Positions 45,481 to 55,152 are shown, numbered from the stretch's first letter. The stretch is 64,000 bases of DNA from Frigoribacterium sp. PvP032 (GCF_017833035.1 NZ_JAFIBM010000001.1:1364001-1428000); one strand, 5' to 3'. Translations and numbers: made by a program. Notes: a model not told the origin generated them from the sequence alone.

Positions 45481-46961
45481 TCACGCGACCCGTCCACGAC
45501 CAGGGGCTCCGGCTCGCCGCCCGCACCGCCTCCTCGGCGTCGGTCGACTGGGAGGCCCTCTCGGGTGCCCGGCTGATCGAGGCGCTCTCCCGCGACCTGG
45601 GCGAGCCGAGCCACCGGCTCTCGTACCTGCTGCTGTCCGTGCTCGAGCGGCGCGTGCCGCTCGCGGCCGCGGTCGTCGACTTCACCCGGCAGTGGCGCAT
45701 CGAGGGCCTCGTGCAGCCGCTGACCGCGGAGTACGCGAAGTTCTCGCGCTCGCTGCCCCGCCGCGCCCGTCCGCTGGCGATCGTCGGCGGCGTCGTCGTC
45801 GACGTCACGGACACCAGCCGCAGCCGCTTCACGACGGGCATCCAGCGCGTCGCCCGGGAGACGGTCACACGCTGGACGAGGGACGCCGAGCTGACGCTCG
45901 CGGCCTGGGACCCGGCAGGCCGGACGCTGCACGGCCTCACGGACGACGAGACGTCTCGCGTCCTGCTCGCCGACGCCGGCACGGTGGCTCCCGTCCCGGC
46001 GGGCGCAGTGCTGATCCCCTTCGATGCGACTTTCGTGCTCCCCGAGATCACGGTCGCGGCGGCCAGGACGGCGTCGCTCCGCTCGGTCGTCCGGTTCGGG
46101 GCACGGCGATCGGCGGCCATCGGCTTCGACTGCATCCCCGTGACCACGTCCGAGACGAGCGGGCCCGGCATGCCCGGCGCGTTCTCCGAGTACCTCGCGA
46201 TGCTGTCGCTGGTCGACGTCGTCGCGCCGATCTCGAGCGCGGCCGCCACGGAGTACGGCGGCTGGGCGGCCATGCTGCCGGGCGCCGGCCTCACGCCGCC
46301 CCGCATCGAGACCGTCGGCCTGCCGAGCCAGGTGGGCAGCGTCGACGACGCGACCGTCGCCAGGGTCCGGGCGCAGCTCGGCCTGACGGGCACCCCGGTG
46401 GTGCTCTCCGTGGGCAGCCACGAGCCTCGCAAGAACCACCTCAACCTGCTGGTCGCGGCCGAGCTGAACTGGCGACGGGGCCACGAGTTCGCCCTCGTCC
46501 TCGTCGGCGGCAACGCGTGGGGCGACGGCGAGTTCCAGGCGATGGTCTCGACGCTCCGTCGCAAGGGCAGGCCGGTCACGATGCTCTCGGGCGTCGACGA
46601 CGACACCGTGTGGAGCCTCTACCGGTCAGCGCGGTGCACCGTCTTCTGCAGCGTGAACGAGGGCTTCGGCCTCCCGGTCGTCGAGTCGCTGGTCAGCTCG
46701 GTGCCCGTCGTCACGAGCGACTTCGGCAGCATGCGCGAGCTGGGCGAGGGCCACGGCGCCCTGGTCGTCGACCCTCACGACCCGACGGCGATGTCCGACG
46801 CGATCGAGCGGCTCCTGACCGACGACGAGCTGCACGCCGAGCTGGTCGCGCTCAGCGACTCGCTGCCCCGACCGAGCTGGGACGACTACGCGGCGCGGCT
46901 CTGGGCCCTCGTGGCCGGGGCGACCGCGGTCGAGGCGTCAGCCACGGCGGAAGCGCGCTGA
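45477..46961 (+). CDS. GT4 glycosyltransferase, tandem paralogue
   Basis: A 494-residue protein with the same layout as its upstream neighbour: a helical N-terminal ~110 residues, then FTTGIQRVARETVTRW (~120), VLSVGSHEPRKNHLNLLVAA (~305) and FCSVNEGFGLPVVESLVSS (~388). GTG 45477 overlaps the previous stop. The frame stays open back to 44139 because the neighbour reads in another frame; that is not coding. Likely the two add different sugars in sequence. Its last 24 bases overlap the end of the converging gene. Confidence 0.8.
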   Translation: MITRPVHDQGLRLAARTASSASVDWEALSGARLIEALSRDLGEPSHRLSYLLLSVLERRVPLAAAVVDFTRQWRIEGLVQPLTAEYAKFSRSLPRRARPLAIVGGVVVDVTDTSRSRFTTGIQRVARETVTRWTRDAELTLAAWDPAGRTLHGLTDDETSRVLLADAGTVAPVPAGAVLIPFDATFVLPEITVAAARTASLRSVVRFGARRSAAIGFDCIPVTTSETSGPGMPGAFSEYLAMLSLVDVVAPISSAAATEYGGWAAMLPGAGLTPPRIETVGLPSQVGSVDDATVARVRAQLGLTGTPVVLSVGSHEPRKNHLNLLVAAELNWRRGHEFALVLVGGNAWGDGEFQAMVSTLRRKGRPVTMLSGVDDDTVWSLYRSARCTVFCSVNEGFGLPVVESLVSSVPVVTSDFGSMRELGEGHGALVVDPHDPTAMSDAIERLLTDDELHAELVALSDSLPRPSWDDYAARLWALVAGATAVEASATAEAR

Positions 46962-48008
46962 CACGCGCGAGCGGACCTGGTCCGTGAGCGTCGTCGACTC
47001 CAGCTCGTCGATCCGCAGCTTCATCGCGTGGGTGAGCTGGAGCGACTCGTGGTGGGTGTGCTGCAGGTCGGCGAAGCGGTGTGCGAGCGTCTCCTCCGCC
47101 TCCTCGGCCCGGCGGGCACGCTCGAGCAGCCACGCCACGTAGGAGGCGGCCACGGCAGGGTGGGGGGCCTCGGCCTCGTCGTCGGGCAGGACGACGGGGG
47201 CAGGAGGACGGACCTCGGTCAGCTGGCCGAGCGGCGCGTCCGGCTCGGGCGCCGCGGCGAGGGTCGAGGCCCAGCGCTCGGCGAAGAGGGAGCCGTTGCG
47301 CCGGCCGAGGAAGGCGCGGTAGTCGGGCACGCTGCCCGTCGACGTGCCCGACTCGTGCTGGACGACGGCCGCGGGCTCGACGACCACCAGGCCGCCTGCG
47401 AGCCGCAGTCGCAGCTGCAGGTCCACGTCCTCGTAGTAGGCGGGGGTGAAGAGGTCGTCGAACCCGTCGGCCGCGTCGAACGCGGCCCGGTCGACCCAGA
47501 GCGCCGCCGCCGAGCAGTAGTCGACGGGGCGGCTGACGAGCAGGCCGTCCCGTCGCGCGTCGCCGAGCGTGGCGCCCGCCCCCAGCTGGACGGTGCCGGC
47601 ATCCCGTCGGAGGCGGCTGCCGGCCTCCTGGACGACCTCGTGCTGGTCGACGAGCAGGCTGCCGACGGCCACGGGGGAGTCGGCCTGGTCGGCACGCGTC
47701 GCGAGGGCGGCGAGCCAGGCGGGGCGCGGCAGCGCGTCGTCGTTCAGGAACACCAGGGCCGAGCCCGACGCGGCCGCGGCGCCCGCGTCGCAGCCCGCGC
47801 CGAAGCCGGCGTTCGCGGCCAGGCGGACCCGCACCAGCCCGGGGACGTCGTCGAGTGCCCGCCCGATCTCGGGCCGGGCGCCGTTCTCGACGACGACGAC
47901 CTCGAACTCGGGGGCGTCGACCTGGGCGGCCAGGGCGTCCAGGCAGAGCACGAGCTCGTCGACGAGCTTCCAGGCCAGCACGACGACCGACACGCGAGGG
48001 GCAGTCAT
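46938..48008 (-). CDS. family GT2 glycosyltransferase with a coiled-coil tail
   Basis: A 356-residue GT2 enzyme: VSVVVLAWKLVDELVLCLDA at the start, VVENGARPEIGRAL (~39), VFLNDDALPRPAWLAAL (~85) as metal site, and FTPAYYEDVDLQLRLRLAGG (~190). Residues 295-345 are helical and charged and may coil (LLERARRAEEAEETLAHRF). The ATG 48008 overlaps the upstream epimerase stop. Donor sugar is unknown; similar proteins are annotated as rhamnosyltransferases. The gene ends inside the end of the GT4 gene on the other strand. Confidence 0.82.
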   Translation of the reverse strand: MTAPRVSVVVLAWKLVDELVLCLDALAAQVDAPEFEVVVVENGARPEIGRALDDVPGLVRVRLAANAGFGAGCDAGAAAASGSALVFLNDDALPRPAWLAALATRADQADSPVAVGSLLVDQHEVVQEAGSRLRRDAGTVQLGAGATLGDARRDGLLVSRPVDYCSAAALWVDRAAFDAADGFDDLFTPAYYEDVDLQLRLRLAGGLVVVEPAAVVQHESGTSTGSVPDYRAFLGRRNGSLFAERWASTLAAAPEPDAPLGQLTEVRPPAPVVLPDDEAEAPHPAVAASYVAWLLERARRAEEAEETLAHRFADLQHTHHESLQLTHAMKLRIDELESTTLTDQVRSRVSARFRRG

Positions 48009-48970
48009 CGGAGGCCCGCCTGGAGCGAGAGGAGGGTGCGGTGGATGCCGGCGGGAAGGGGCGTCAGCATCCTCCGGTCGATCTCGGGCCAGACGACCGA
48101 GCCGAAGCGGAGGTCGGGCGCCTGCACCGAGGCCGTGAAGTGGCTGCCCATCACGATGCGCGGCTTCCTCTTGACGATGCGCTGCAGCTCGCTGATCAGC
48201 GAGCCGATGGTCACGCCCTGCTGCGACGCCATCACCTTGAGCACGACCGTGCCCGCGGGCAGGGCGGCAGCCCGGTCGACCGCCTCGACGGTCATCGCGG
48301 CGGCGTCGTCGACGAAGAGGTAGTCGCGGATGGTGTCGATCGGCACGTAGATGGACGAGGGGCGGCCCTGCAGGTGCGCGAGGCACAGCTGCGAGACGAG
48401 GCCCTGGGCCTTGCGCAGGTCCTGTCCGGGGCCGTAGAGGTTCGAGTAGCGGCCGATCACGACGGGCACGCCGGTCTTCGCCGACCAGTCGCGGAAGAGG
48501 GTCTCGACGGCGAGCTTGCTCCAGCCGTAGGGCGCGAGGGGACGCGCCTCGGTCGTCTCGTCGAACGGCGTGCCGGTCGAGCCGGCGAAGGTCCCGCCGG
48601 CGGACGAGGCGACGAAGACCGACCCGCGGGAGGCGCGGGCCGGGTCGGCCGCGATCGCCGCGCCCACCTCGGACAGCACCCTGGCGATCACCGAGCGCTC
48701 CTCGGCGAGGGCGTCGGCACCGCTGGCGACGACGCCGGCGCCCGCGACCCAGACGAGCGACCAGGGCGCGCCGTCGACCAGGAGGTCGCGCACGAGGGAC
48801 GAGAGCACGCTGACGGAGGCGGCGGGATCGTGCCACGGCACCCGGGCTCGCGCCACGTCGCGGCCGTCCGCCTCGAGAGCCGCGACGACGGCCCCTCCGA
48901 GGAGGCCGCCGGCCCCGACGACGAGGTGGCGACGCCGCGCCCTCGCGGTCAGGTCGACTGGGGCGGTCAC
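48005..48970 (-). CDS. NAD-dependent epimerase/dehydratase
   Basis: A 321-residue extended SDR. The nucleotide-binding motif is VVGAGGLLGGAVV (~17-29). The active site has VASSAGGTFAG (~122) and YGWSKLAVE with YxxxK (~152). VIGRYSNLYGPGQDL (~176) and RDYLFVDDAA (~218) are typical of sugar-nucleotide epimerases such as GalE/WcaG relatives. The GTG start 48970 lies one base after the upstream gene. It probably makes or modifies the donor sugar used by the flanking transferases; substrate unknown. Confidence 0.8.
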   Translation of the reverse strand: MTAPVDLTARARRRHLVVGAGGLLGGAVVAALEADGRDVARARVPWHDPAASVSVLSSLVRDLLVDGAPWSLVWVAGAGVVASGADALAEERSVIARVLSEVGAAIAADPARASRGSVFVASSAGGTFAGSTGTPFDETTEARPLAPYGWSKLAVETLFRDWSAKTGVPVVIGRYSNLYGPGQDLRKAQGLVSQLCLAHLQGRPSSIYVPIDTIRDYLFVDDAAAMTVEAVDRAAALPAGTVVLKVMASQQGVTIGSLISELQRIVKRKPRIVMGSHFTASVQAPDLRFGSVVWPEIDRRMLTPLPAGIHRTLLSLQAGLR

Positions 48971-48971
48971 G

Positions 48972-49988
48972 TCAGGAGTCGGTGGATCGACGCCGACCGA
49001 GGGGGCCGCGTCCTGGGTCGCTGACGATCAGGTAGGAGGGGCGGCCCATCGCCATGTTGACCGCGACGCCGATGTACTCGGCGACGACCCCGAGGGAGAA
49101 GAGGATGGCGCCGGTCGACAGCAGCACGACGACGATGGTCGACGACCAGCCGGCAGCAAGCTGCGTCCCGGCGATGGCGGAGATGACCACGTAGACGGCG
49201 AAGAGCAGGCCGATCACCGCGAGGGCGATGCCGAGCACGCTGACGATGCGGAGCCCGCGGGTGCCCGAGGTGAGGACCATCTTCCAGAAGTGGGAGAGCA
49301 GCTTGCGCAGCGAGTACCCGCTCGCCCGGCCCCCCTCCTCGCGCAGCTCGACGGGGCTCGTGGTGATGCGTCGCGTGATCCAGCCGATGGCGACGTCGAG
49401 GTAGACGCCAGAGCCGGCGTAGGCGGAGACGCTGCGCCCGACGTCGCCGAGGACGAGCCGGTAGCTCTGGAACTGCGACGCGTCGCCCCCGCCCATGACC
49501 GTCCGCAGGACCACCTTCGCGCCCTTCGAGGCCGCGTTGCGGAAGGGGCCGTGCGGCGCCGCGTTGGTGGGCTTCGCGTAGACGAGGGCGGCCTGCTCGC
49601 GCATGGCCGTGTCGAGCATGGAGTCGAGGTAGGCCGGGTCGTGCTGGCCGTCCTCGTCGATGGTGGCGATCCAGTCGCCGCCGGTGGAGGCCATGCCGGC
49701 GAGCGTCGCCGCGTGCTGGCCGAAGTTGCGGCTCAGCCAGACGCCGCGCACGAGGGCGTGCCGGCTCTCGAGGTCGCGGATGACCTGGTCGGAGGCGTCG
49801 GGCCCGTTGTCGTGCACGAGCAGCACCTCGGTGATCTGCCGCAGGTGGCCGCCCGGCGTCAGTCGCTCGGAGGCCAGGGCCAGGATCTCGTCGACCAGCG
49901 CCGGCAGGGTGGTCTCGCCCTGGTAGACGGGGATGACGACCGAGATGCGGTGCGCGGGCGAGACAGGAGGTTCGGCGGGTCTCGACAC
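48972..49988 (-). CDS. GtrB/ArnC-type polyprenyl-phosphate glycosyltransferase
   Basis: A 338-residue membrane GT2. The catalytic part opens with ISVVIPVYQGETTLPALV, has DNGPDASDQVI (~60) and ATIDEDGQHDPAYLDSML (~105) as metal site. SYRLVLGDVG and a C-terminal pair of membrane helices (~235-310) follow. Such enzymes load a sugar from a nucleotide donor onto polyprenyl-phosphate, for later use outside by GT-C proteins. GtrA at 7577 could flip it and neighbour 50075 could use it. I start at GTG 49988, eight bases after TAGTGT; longer starts up to ~50060 are possible. Confidence 0.82.
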   Translation of the reverse strand: MSRPAEPPVSPAHRISVVIPVYQGETTLPALVDEILALASERLTPGGHLRQITEVLLVHDNGPDASDQVIRDLESRHALVRGVWLSRNFGQHAATLAGMASTGGDWIATIDEDGQHDPAYLDSMLDTAMREQAALVYAKPTNAAPHGPFRNAASKGAKVVLRTVMGGGDASQFQSYRLVLGDVGRSVSAYAGSGVYLDVAIGWITRRITTSPVELREEGGRASGYSLRKLLSHFWKMVLTSGTRGLRIVSVLGIALAVIGLLFAVYVVISAIAGTQLAAGWSSTIVVVLLSTGAILFSLGVVAEYIGVAVNMAMGRPSYLIVSDPGRGPLGRRRSTDS

Positions 49989-49996
49989 GGGACGTG

Positions 49997-50002
49997 ACAC
50001 TA
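49997..50002 (-). promoter_or_regulatory. -10 box before the GtrB-like gene
   Basis: TAGTGT on the minus strand, eight bases before GTG 49988. The spacing is slightly longer than in the other leaderless promoters here. Confidence 0.35.
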
Positions 50003-50074
50003 CCACGGCGGGGTCGGCCGATCCGGGCACCCTGAACGTGCCGGTGAGGCCGTCCCCGTGCACGTCGCGGGGGC

Positions 50075-51940
50075 TCACGCGGGCACCCGCCACAGCGTGA
50101 TCGTGCCCGTGATGCCGGGCAGCTCGAAGTCCGCCGACTCGACGCGCTCCAGCTGGGCGCCGTAGGCGGACTCCCAGTTCACGGTGCAGGCGCTGTCGGT
50201 CAGCACCCAGCGCACGTTCGCCTGTCGCAGGTGCTCGAGGTCGAGCACGCCGGCCGTCCGGTCCGCCGACACCTGGTCGATCGACGCGCGGTCCGCGGGC
50301 CACGCCATGCCCAGGTTGTAGTTCACGACGGGCACTCCCGCGGCGATCTTCAGCTGCATCGGCTCGATGCAGGGGTCGCCGACGAGCAGGCCCGTGGCGT
50401 CGCCCGAGCCGCCCGGCGTGTCCTCGATCGACCTGGTCGCCGCGGTCATCGCCTGGTCGCGGGTCGTGTTGTAGTCGATGAGCTGGTGGTACTCGTCGTC
50501 CTGGGTGAAGCGGACGAAGTCGACGGCGGACACGGCCGCGAGCACGACGCACGCCGTCACGACGCCGCCCACCGCGCGCCGGGCGAGGGGAGCGAGCGAG
50601 GGGCCGTCGACCAGCAGCTCTCGCAGCACCAGCGCCCCGACCGGGAGGATCGTCATGCAGACGAGGACGAAGACGTCGAGCCAGAACCTGTAGGGCTCCT
50701 GGTTCGCGCCCCAGATGTCGTTCGAGGCCGCGAGGAACCAGGCCGCCAGGACGCCCACGGGGTAGGCGACCCAGAAGGGCCGGCGTCGGGCGACGCCCGC
50801 GGCGGCGATGCCGAGCAGGGGCAGCCAGAGGGCGGCCGAGCCCACGACGCCGTGCCAGTCGACGCCGAGGTTCGCGCTCGAGGCGACCCGGTACGTGAGG
50901 AACGGGTCGCCCGAGGCGACGCCTCCGAGGGTCGCGGTCAGCTGGGGAGCCGCGGCCGCGAGGGCCACCACGCCGTAGACCGCGAGGAGCCCGCGACTGC
51001 GGACGAGGGCGACGACGAGCCCTGGCAGCGTCGGCAGGAGCCCGAACACGAGGGTCACGAGGGGACCGGCGGAGTCGGCGATGCCGGGGCCGAGGACGAA
51101 GACGGCGACGATCGCCACGCCAGAGAGGATCCACAGCCAGCGTCGGCCGATCACGACCAGCCAGTACGCCGCGAGGACGAAGGCGACGAGGTAGATCGTG
51201 ACGAGGAACGAGTACGTCTGAATGTTCGCCATCAGGCCGATCATCCCGGCCGCGACGACGGACAGGGCCACCCGCGCTCCCGTCGCGCGGACATGCGTCC
51301 AGGCGACCAGGAGCAGCAGGAGCGCCGCCCCGCCCAGGCACAGGGAGACCGTCTCGCCGTTGATGGTGAAGAGGGTGCCGAAGGCTCCCCAGAGCACGGC
51401 GTGCGCGTCCAGCCTCTGGAACCACCCGTCGGGCGAGCCCATGAACGAGGAGAAGGTGCCGACGACGAACGGCAGGGGGGCGAGGAGACCCGCCCAGAGC
51501 CGCCCCGACAGGAGGACGAGGACGAGGGCGAGGACGGCGACGAAGACCAGCTGCACCGTGATGCCGGCGACGGCCCACGCCTGCAGCGGGTCGAGCCCCG
51601 TCAGGCGTGAGATGTGCCCCAGCGTGACGTACCAGAGGTGCGGGTAGTTGTTCACGCCCGTCTCGGTGAACGGCTCGAGGGCGTCGGACTTTCCCTCGGC
51701 CGTGTTGACGACCATGGACATGTACGACAGCTGGTCGTACGGGAAGTAGTCGCGGAACGAGCTCCAGGCGAAGTCGGGCCGAGTGAGGAGCACGCCTGCC
51801 TGCAGCCAGAGGTGCGCGAGGGCGGCCACGATGGCGACGGCGACGGCCAGGGCGGCGCGGACCGGGCCCCGCGCGACGCGTGCCCGCACGGTCGTGAGCC
51901 AGGGCCGGGACCCGGGCGGGGGAGGCGCGACGGTCGTCAC
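50075..51940 (-). CDS. large GT-C-like membrane protein
   Basis: A 621-residue protein with about twelve to thirteen hydrophobic segments and a C-terminal outside domain of ~150 residues. The first large outside loop has FRDYFPYDQLSYMSMV, containing paired acidic residues like the catalytic loop of GT-C enzymes. The C-terminal domain holds GDPCIEPMQLKIA and SACTVNWESAYG with Cys residues. I infer a polyprenyl-phosphate-sugar-dependent transferase acting outside the membrane. GTG 51940 overlaps the upstream stop. It may use the product of the GtrB-like gene downstream. Confidence 0.65.
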   Translation of the reverse strand: MTTVAPPPPGSRPWLTTVRARVARGPVRAALAVAVAIVAALAHLWLQAGVLLTRPDFAWSSFRDYFPYDQLSYMSMVVNTAEGKSDALEPFTETGVNNYPHLWYVTLGHISRLTGLDPLQAWAVAGITVQLVFVAVLALVLVLLSGRLWAGLLAPLPFVVGTFSSFMGSPDGWFQRLDAHAVLWGAFGTLFTINGETVSLCLGGAALLLLLVAWTHVRATGARVALSVVAAGMIGLMANIQTYSFLVTIYLVAFVLAAYWLVVIGRRWLWILSGVAIVAVFVLGPGIADSAGPLVTLVFGLLPTLPGLVVALVRSRGLLAVYGVVALAAAAPQLTATLGGVASGDPFLTYRVASSANLGVDWHGVVGSAALWLPLLGIAAAGVARRRPFWVAYPVGVLAAWFLAASNDIWGANQEPYRFWLDVFVLVCMTILPVGALVLRELLVDGPSLAPLARRAVGGVVTACVVLAAVSAVDFVRFTQDDEYHQLIDYNTTRDQAMTAATRSIEDTPGGSGDATGLLVGDPCIEPMQLKIAAGVPVVNYNLGMAWPADRASIDQVSADRTAGVLDLEHLRQANVRWVLTDSACTVNWESAYGAQLERVESADFELPGITGTITLWRVPA

Positions 51941-54258
51941 GGGGTCAGGTCCAATCTCTCGACGTCGTCCTGCAGGACCGCGACGTGGTCGATGCCGATC
52001 GCGAGCGAGGTGGGCAGCGTGGTGGCGCCTCCGTCGTCCGAGCCCGCCAGCGTGACGTGCGTGGTCCCCGGCGCGAAGTCCCAGGGGAGGTCGACGTCGA
52101 CCTTCGCGTCCGAGACGGGCACGACGGTGCGGGTGCCGTCCGGCGTGGTCAGCACGACCGCGTCCACCTGGGCCTGCGTCGTCAGCTCGAGACGGAGGGC
52201 GCCGCGGACGGTCTCGTCGCGGTCGTTCTGCACGTCGACGCTGTTGACGGTGTTGTCGCCCCCGACGGTCGGGTCGGTGCTGCCGGGCGACGCCACCAGG
52301 GGCTGCTCGATCGCCTCGCGGAGATCGTCGAGCTCGGCGCGGGGCAGGTCGGTCGCCGCGTCACGGAGGCCCTGCGGGACGGTGAAGAGGACCCACCGGC
52401 CGTCGTCCGAGGTGAGCACGGGCACGCCGAGGGCGTCCTCGAGGCCCGACTCGAGCTCCGAGCCCCGGTCGAGGAGCCCGTCCCGGTCGACCAGCACGCC
52501 GTCGAAGCCGAGGACGGCGACCTGGTCGGCGACCGACGCCGGGTCGTAGTCCTGTGCCGCCGCAGGCCATTCCGCGGCCGTGCGCCCCTTGATGCCGGCG
52601 CCCGACCACCGGACCGTCGTCGTGTGCAGGTAGGGGATGAGGATCTCGGCGTAGTCGAGGCCCGTCTTGAAGTCGTGGCCGGTCGACTGGCTCGCCTCCG
52701 GGAAGTCCGAGTACGGCAGCTGGAGCACCTGGCCCCCGTCTCCCACCTCGTCCTGCACCTGCGCGAAGAAGGCGGAGCGAGCAGCCCAGGTCGCGTCGAG
52801 CTCCGCGTAGTCGGGGACGACCTCGGCGCTGGTCTGGTCCCAGGTGCCGCCGGCGAGGAGGACGGCCCCGACGGCGAGGGTCGCGGTGGCCGGCGCGAGT
52901 CGCAGGTGCGGCCGCCACGTGACGACGCGGGCCACGGCGGCGTCGAGCGCGAGGCCGAGGCCCGCGAGCGAGAGGAGGGCGATCACGATCGACATCCGGT
53001 TCGCGCCGCGCAGCGAGCTCGTCACGAAGGAGAAGAGGCTGGAGAGCCCGCCGAAGGTGCCGAACAGGAACGCCACGAGCGCGAGCCCGGCCATGAGGCG
53101 GATCGTCCTGAACCGCTCCGCGTTCGCCGGCGTCGAGCCGGCCACCGGGCGCCGTCGCCCCAGCAGCGAGGACACGGCCACCACGACGAGCAGCACGAAC
53201 CCGGCCGCCGCGACCGCGCCGAGCACGGGGGTCTCCGAGCGGTAGGGGAAGTAGTCGTCGTAGTAGTCGCGGAGGTTGGCGAGGAACTGCACGCGGTGCC
53301 CCGGCATCGGCAACAGCAGCTGGGTCAGCTTGAGCGAGTAGTACTCGGTCTCGACCGGCGTCCGGACCAGCGCGCCGCCGTCCGAGCCGTTGCGCCACGA
53401 CCAGAGCACGTCGGGCAGCATGTTGGCGACCGCGGTCACGACGACCACGAGGCCGGCGACCACCGCACCCGCCAGGCGGCGCCAGTCGCGCACGCGCCAC
53501 CACGAGGCCACGCCCACGAGCGCGATGAACACGACGGTGAAGAAGCCGTAGTAGGTGGCGCCCGTCACGACGAGGGCCAAGGAGGCGGCGACCGCGGCCC
53601 CGCGCCCGGTCAGGACCGCGAGCACCGGGTTGCGCACGCCGGCCCGACGCAGCCAGAGCGGCTGCCCGGTCGCGATCAGGTGCACGACCCAGAAGGCCAG
53701 CGGCAGGGTGAAGTAGGTCGACAGCGCGAGGTGGTTCTCGTTGCGGATGAAGTGGTACGGCGCGAGGGCGAAGAGCACCGCGAGCACCACCGACAGGACC
53801 CGGGACATGCCGATCCGGAGGAAGAAGAAGGTCGCGGTCAGCGCGATGAGGACGAAGCCCAGCACGTACCAGACGTTCAGGGCGACAGCCCAGTCGCCGA
53901 GCACCGCGGAGAAGACCCGCGCGGCCATGAACTGCAGGTTGTCGGCCGTCGGGAAGTCGTGGTAGTGCTGCCCGAACGGGGCGCCGAGGAGGGGCTGCGA
54001 CTCGTACCAGCCGGTCTCGGAGACCGTCTTGAAGTGGGCCGAGACGGCGAGGGCGTCGTTGCGGTCGAAGAACGGCACGGCCCAGTCGGCGCGCCACAGC
54101 TTCATCGCGAAGACGACGCCCGCCGCGGCGAGGACGCCCGCAGCGAGGTAGGCGGTGCCCCACCAGTCGGCGGCCCGCCGCGCCGCGCCGCGCTGCTCGA
54201 CCTCGGTGGTCGGGCGCTGCCCGGCCCTCGTCGTCGTCGATCCGCGGGGCGCCGCCAT
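51937..54258 (-). CDS. YfhO/GT-C-like membrane protein
   Basis: A 773-residue protein. After a polar N terminus it has about twelve membrane segments, with KLWRADWAVPFFDRNDALAV in the first outside loop, LFALAPYHFIRNENHLALST near 200 and ETEYYSLKLTQLLLPMPGHR near 330. A soluble part from ~520 to 773 has VLQLPYSDFPEASQSTG and a terminal beta-rich section. It is a paralogue of 60459-62288 (same order of APYHF, EYYxxKL and QLP motifs). YfhO-type proteins glycosylate teichoic acids. ATG 54258 shares one base with the upstream stop. Confidence 0.68.
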   Translation of the reverse strand: MAAPRGSTTTRAGQRPTTEVEQRGAARRAADWWGTAYLAAGVLAAAGVVFAMKLWRADWAVPFFDRNDALAVSAHFKTVSETGWYESQPLLGAPFGQHYHDFPTADNLQFMAARVFSAVLGDWAVALNVWYVLGFVLIALTATFFFLRIGMSRVLSVVLAVLFALAPYHFIRNENHLALSTYFTLPLAFWVVHLIATGQPLWLRRAGVRNPVLAVLTGRGAAVAASLALVVTGATYYGFFTVVFIALVGVASWWRVRDWRRLAGAVVAGLVVVVTAVANMLPDVLWSWRNGSDGGALVRTPVETEYYSLKLTQLLLPMPGHRVQFLANLRDYYDDYFPYRSETPVLGAVAAAGFVLLVVVAVSSLLGRRRPVAGSTPANAERFRTIRLMAGLALVAFLFGTFGGLSSLFSFVTSSLRGANRMSIVIALLSLAGLGLALDAAVARVVTWRPHLRLAPATATLAVGAVLLAGGTWDQTSAEVVPDYAELDATWAARSAFFAQVQDEVGDGGQVLQLPYSDFPEASQSTGHDFKTGLDYAEILIPYLHTTTVRWSGAGIKGRTAAEWPAAAQDYDPASVADQVAVLGFDGVLVDRDGLLDRGSELESGLEDALGVPVLTSDDGRWVLFTVPQGLRDAATDLPRAELDDLREAIEQPLVASPGSTDPTVGGDNTVNSVDVQNDRDETVRGALRLELTTQAQVDAVVLTTPDGTRTVVPVSDAKVDVDLPWDFAPGTTHVTLAGSDDGGATTLPTSLAIGIDHVAVLQDDVERLDLTP

Positions 54259-55115
54259 CAGCGCCGGCCCGAGGCGCGCTCGCCGGCCTGCATCCGGCGA
54301 CGGAGGACCAGGTAGACGAGGCGACGCGACTGCGCGGCCAGGCGCGCCCGCAGGTCGCCGAGGCGACGGTCGGCCGCGCTCACGACCTCGGGGTGCTCGC
54401 GGTGCAGCTCGGCGTGGTAGCCGCGTGCCTGACGGGACTGCTCGGCCGACAGCGCCACGCTCCACTGCGTCGAGCTCAGGCGGAAGCCGCCGGCCAGCCC
54501 GGGGACGGCGACGAGGTCGCCCCGCAGCAGCGTGCGGCAGTAGCTGGCCTGGTCGATCAGGTACGGGAACGCCGGGTACCAGCCGCCGGCCTCGACGAGC
54601 GCCGATCGGCGGAAGGTCACGCAGAAGGGCTCGCCGAAGACGTTCGTCCCCGCGCGCACGGTGGCGCGGACGGCCTCGGCGCCGGGGACGAGCCGACGGC
54701 CCCAGTCCTTGCCCCGGCGGCGCAGGACCGTGGCGCCCGAGGCGTCGATCAGCGAGCGCGGCGACGACGCGACGACGGCGGTCGGCTGCTCGTCGAGGGC
54801 CTCGACGTGGTCGCGCAGCGTGCCGGGGTGCAGCACGTCGTCGCCGGGCACGAGTCGCAGGTACTCGCCGGTGGCGGCGTCGGTCACGCGCGTCCAGTTC
54901 GCGGGGGCGCCGCCTCCTGCGGGGGTCTGCAGCAGCGTGACGCGCGGGTCGTCGGCGTACGCCTGCAGCCGCTGCCAGGTGTCGTCGGTCGACGAGTGGT
55001 CGGCGACGACGAGCTCGAAGTCGTCGTAGTCCTGGGAGAGCACGGAGCGCACCGTGTCGTCGATGAAGTCGGCGTTGTTGAAGGACGGGATGACGACGGT
55101 GAGACGGGGGGACAT
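54258..55115 (-). CDS. family GT2 glycosyltransferase
   Basis: A 285-residue GT2 protein. It has LTVVIPSFNNADFIDDTVRS at the start, VADHSSTDDTWQRLQ (~38) and YLRLVPGDDVLHPGTL (~85) where a DD pair replaces DxD. SFCV-like EPFCVTFRRSALVEAGG is near 165. The C-terminal tail is basic. It may start the lipid-linked chain for the YfhO-like neighbour. A TACACT -10 box at 55152-55147 gives a ~25-base leader. The donor is not predictable. Confidence 0.8.
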   Translation of the reverse strand: MSPRLTVVIPSFNNADFIDDTVRSVLSQDYDDFELVVADHSSTDDTWQRLQAYADDPRVTLLQTPAGGGAPANWTRVTDAATGEYLRLVPGDDVLHPGTLRDHVEALDEQPTAVVASSPRSLIDASGATVLRRRGKDWGRRLVPGAEAVRATVRAGTNVFGEPFCVTFRRSALVEAGGWYPAFPYLIDQASYCRTLLRGDLVAVPGLAGGFRLSSTQWSVALSAEQSRQARGYHAELHREHPEVVSAADRRLGDLRARLAAQSRRLVYLVLRRRMQAGERASGRR

Positions 55116-55146
55116 GCACGCTGCTCTCTGGCTCGATCAGTGAGTC

Positions 55147-55152
55147 AGTGTA
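55147..55152 (-). promoter_or_regulatory. -10 box of the 54258-55115 unit
   Basis: TACACT on the minus strand, about 32 bases before ATG 55115. Confidence 0.4.
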
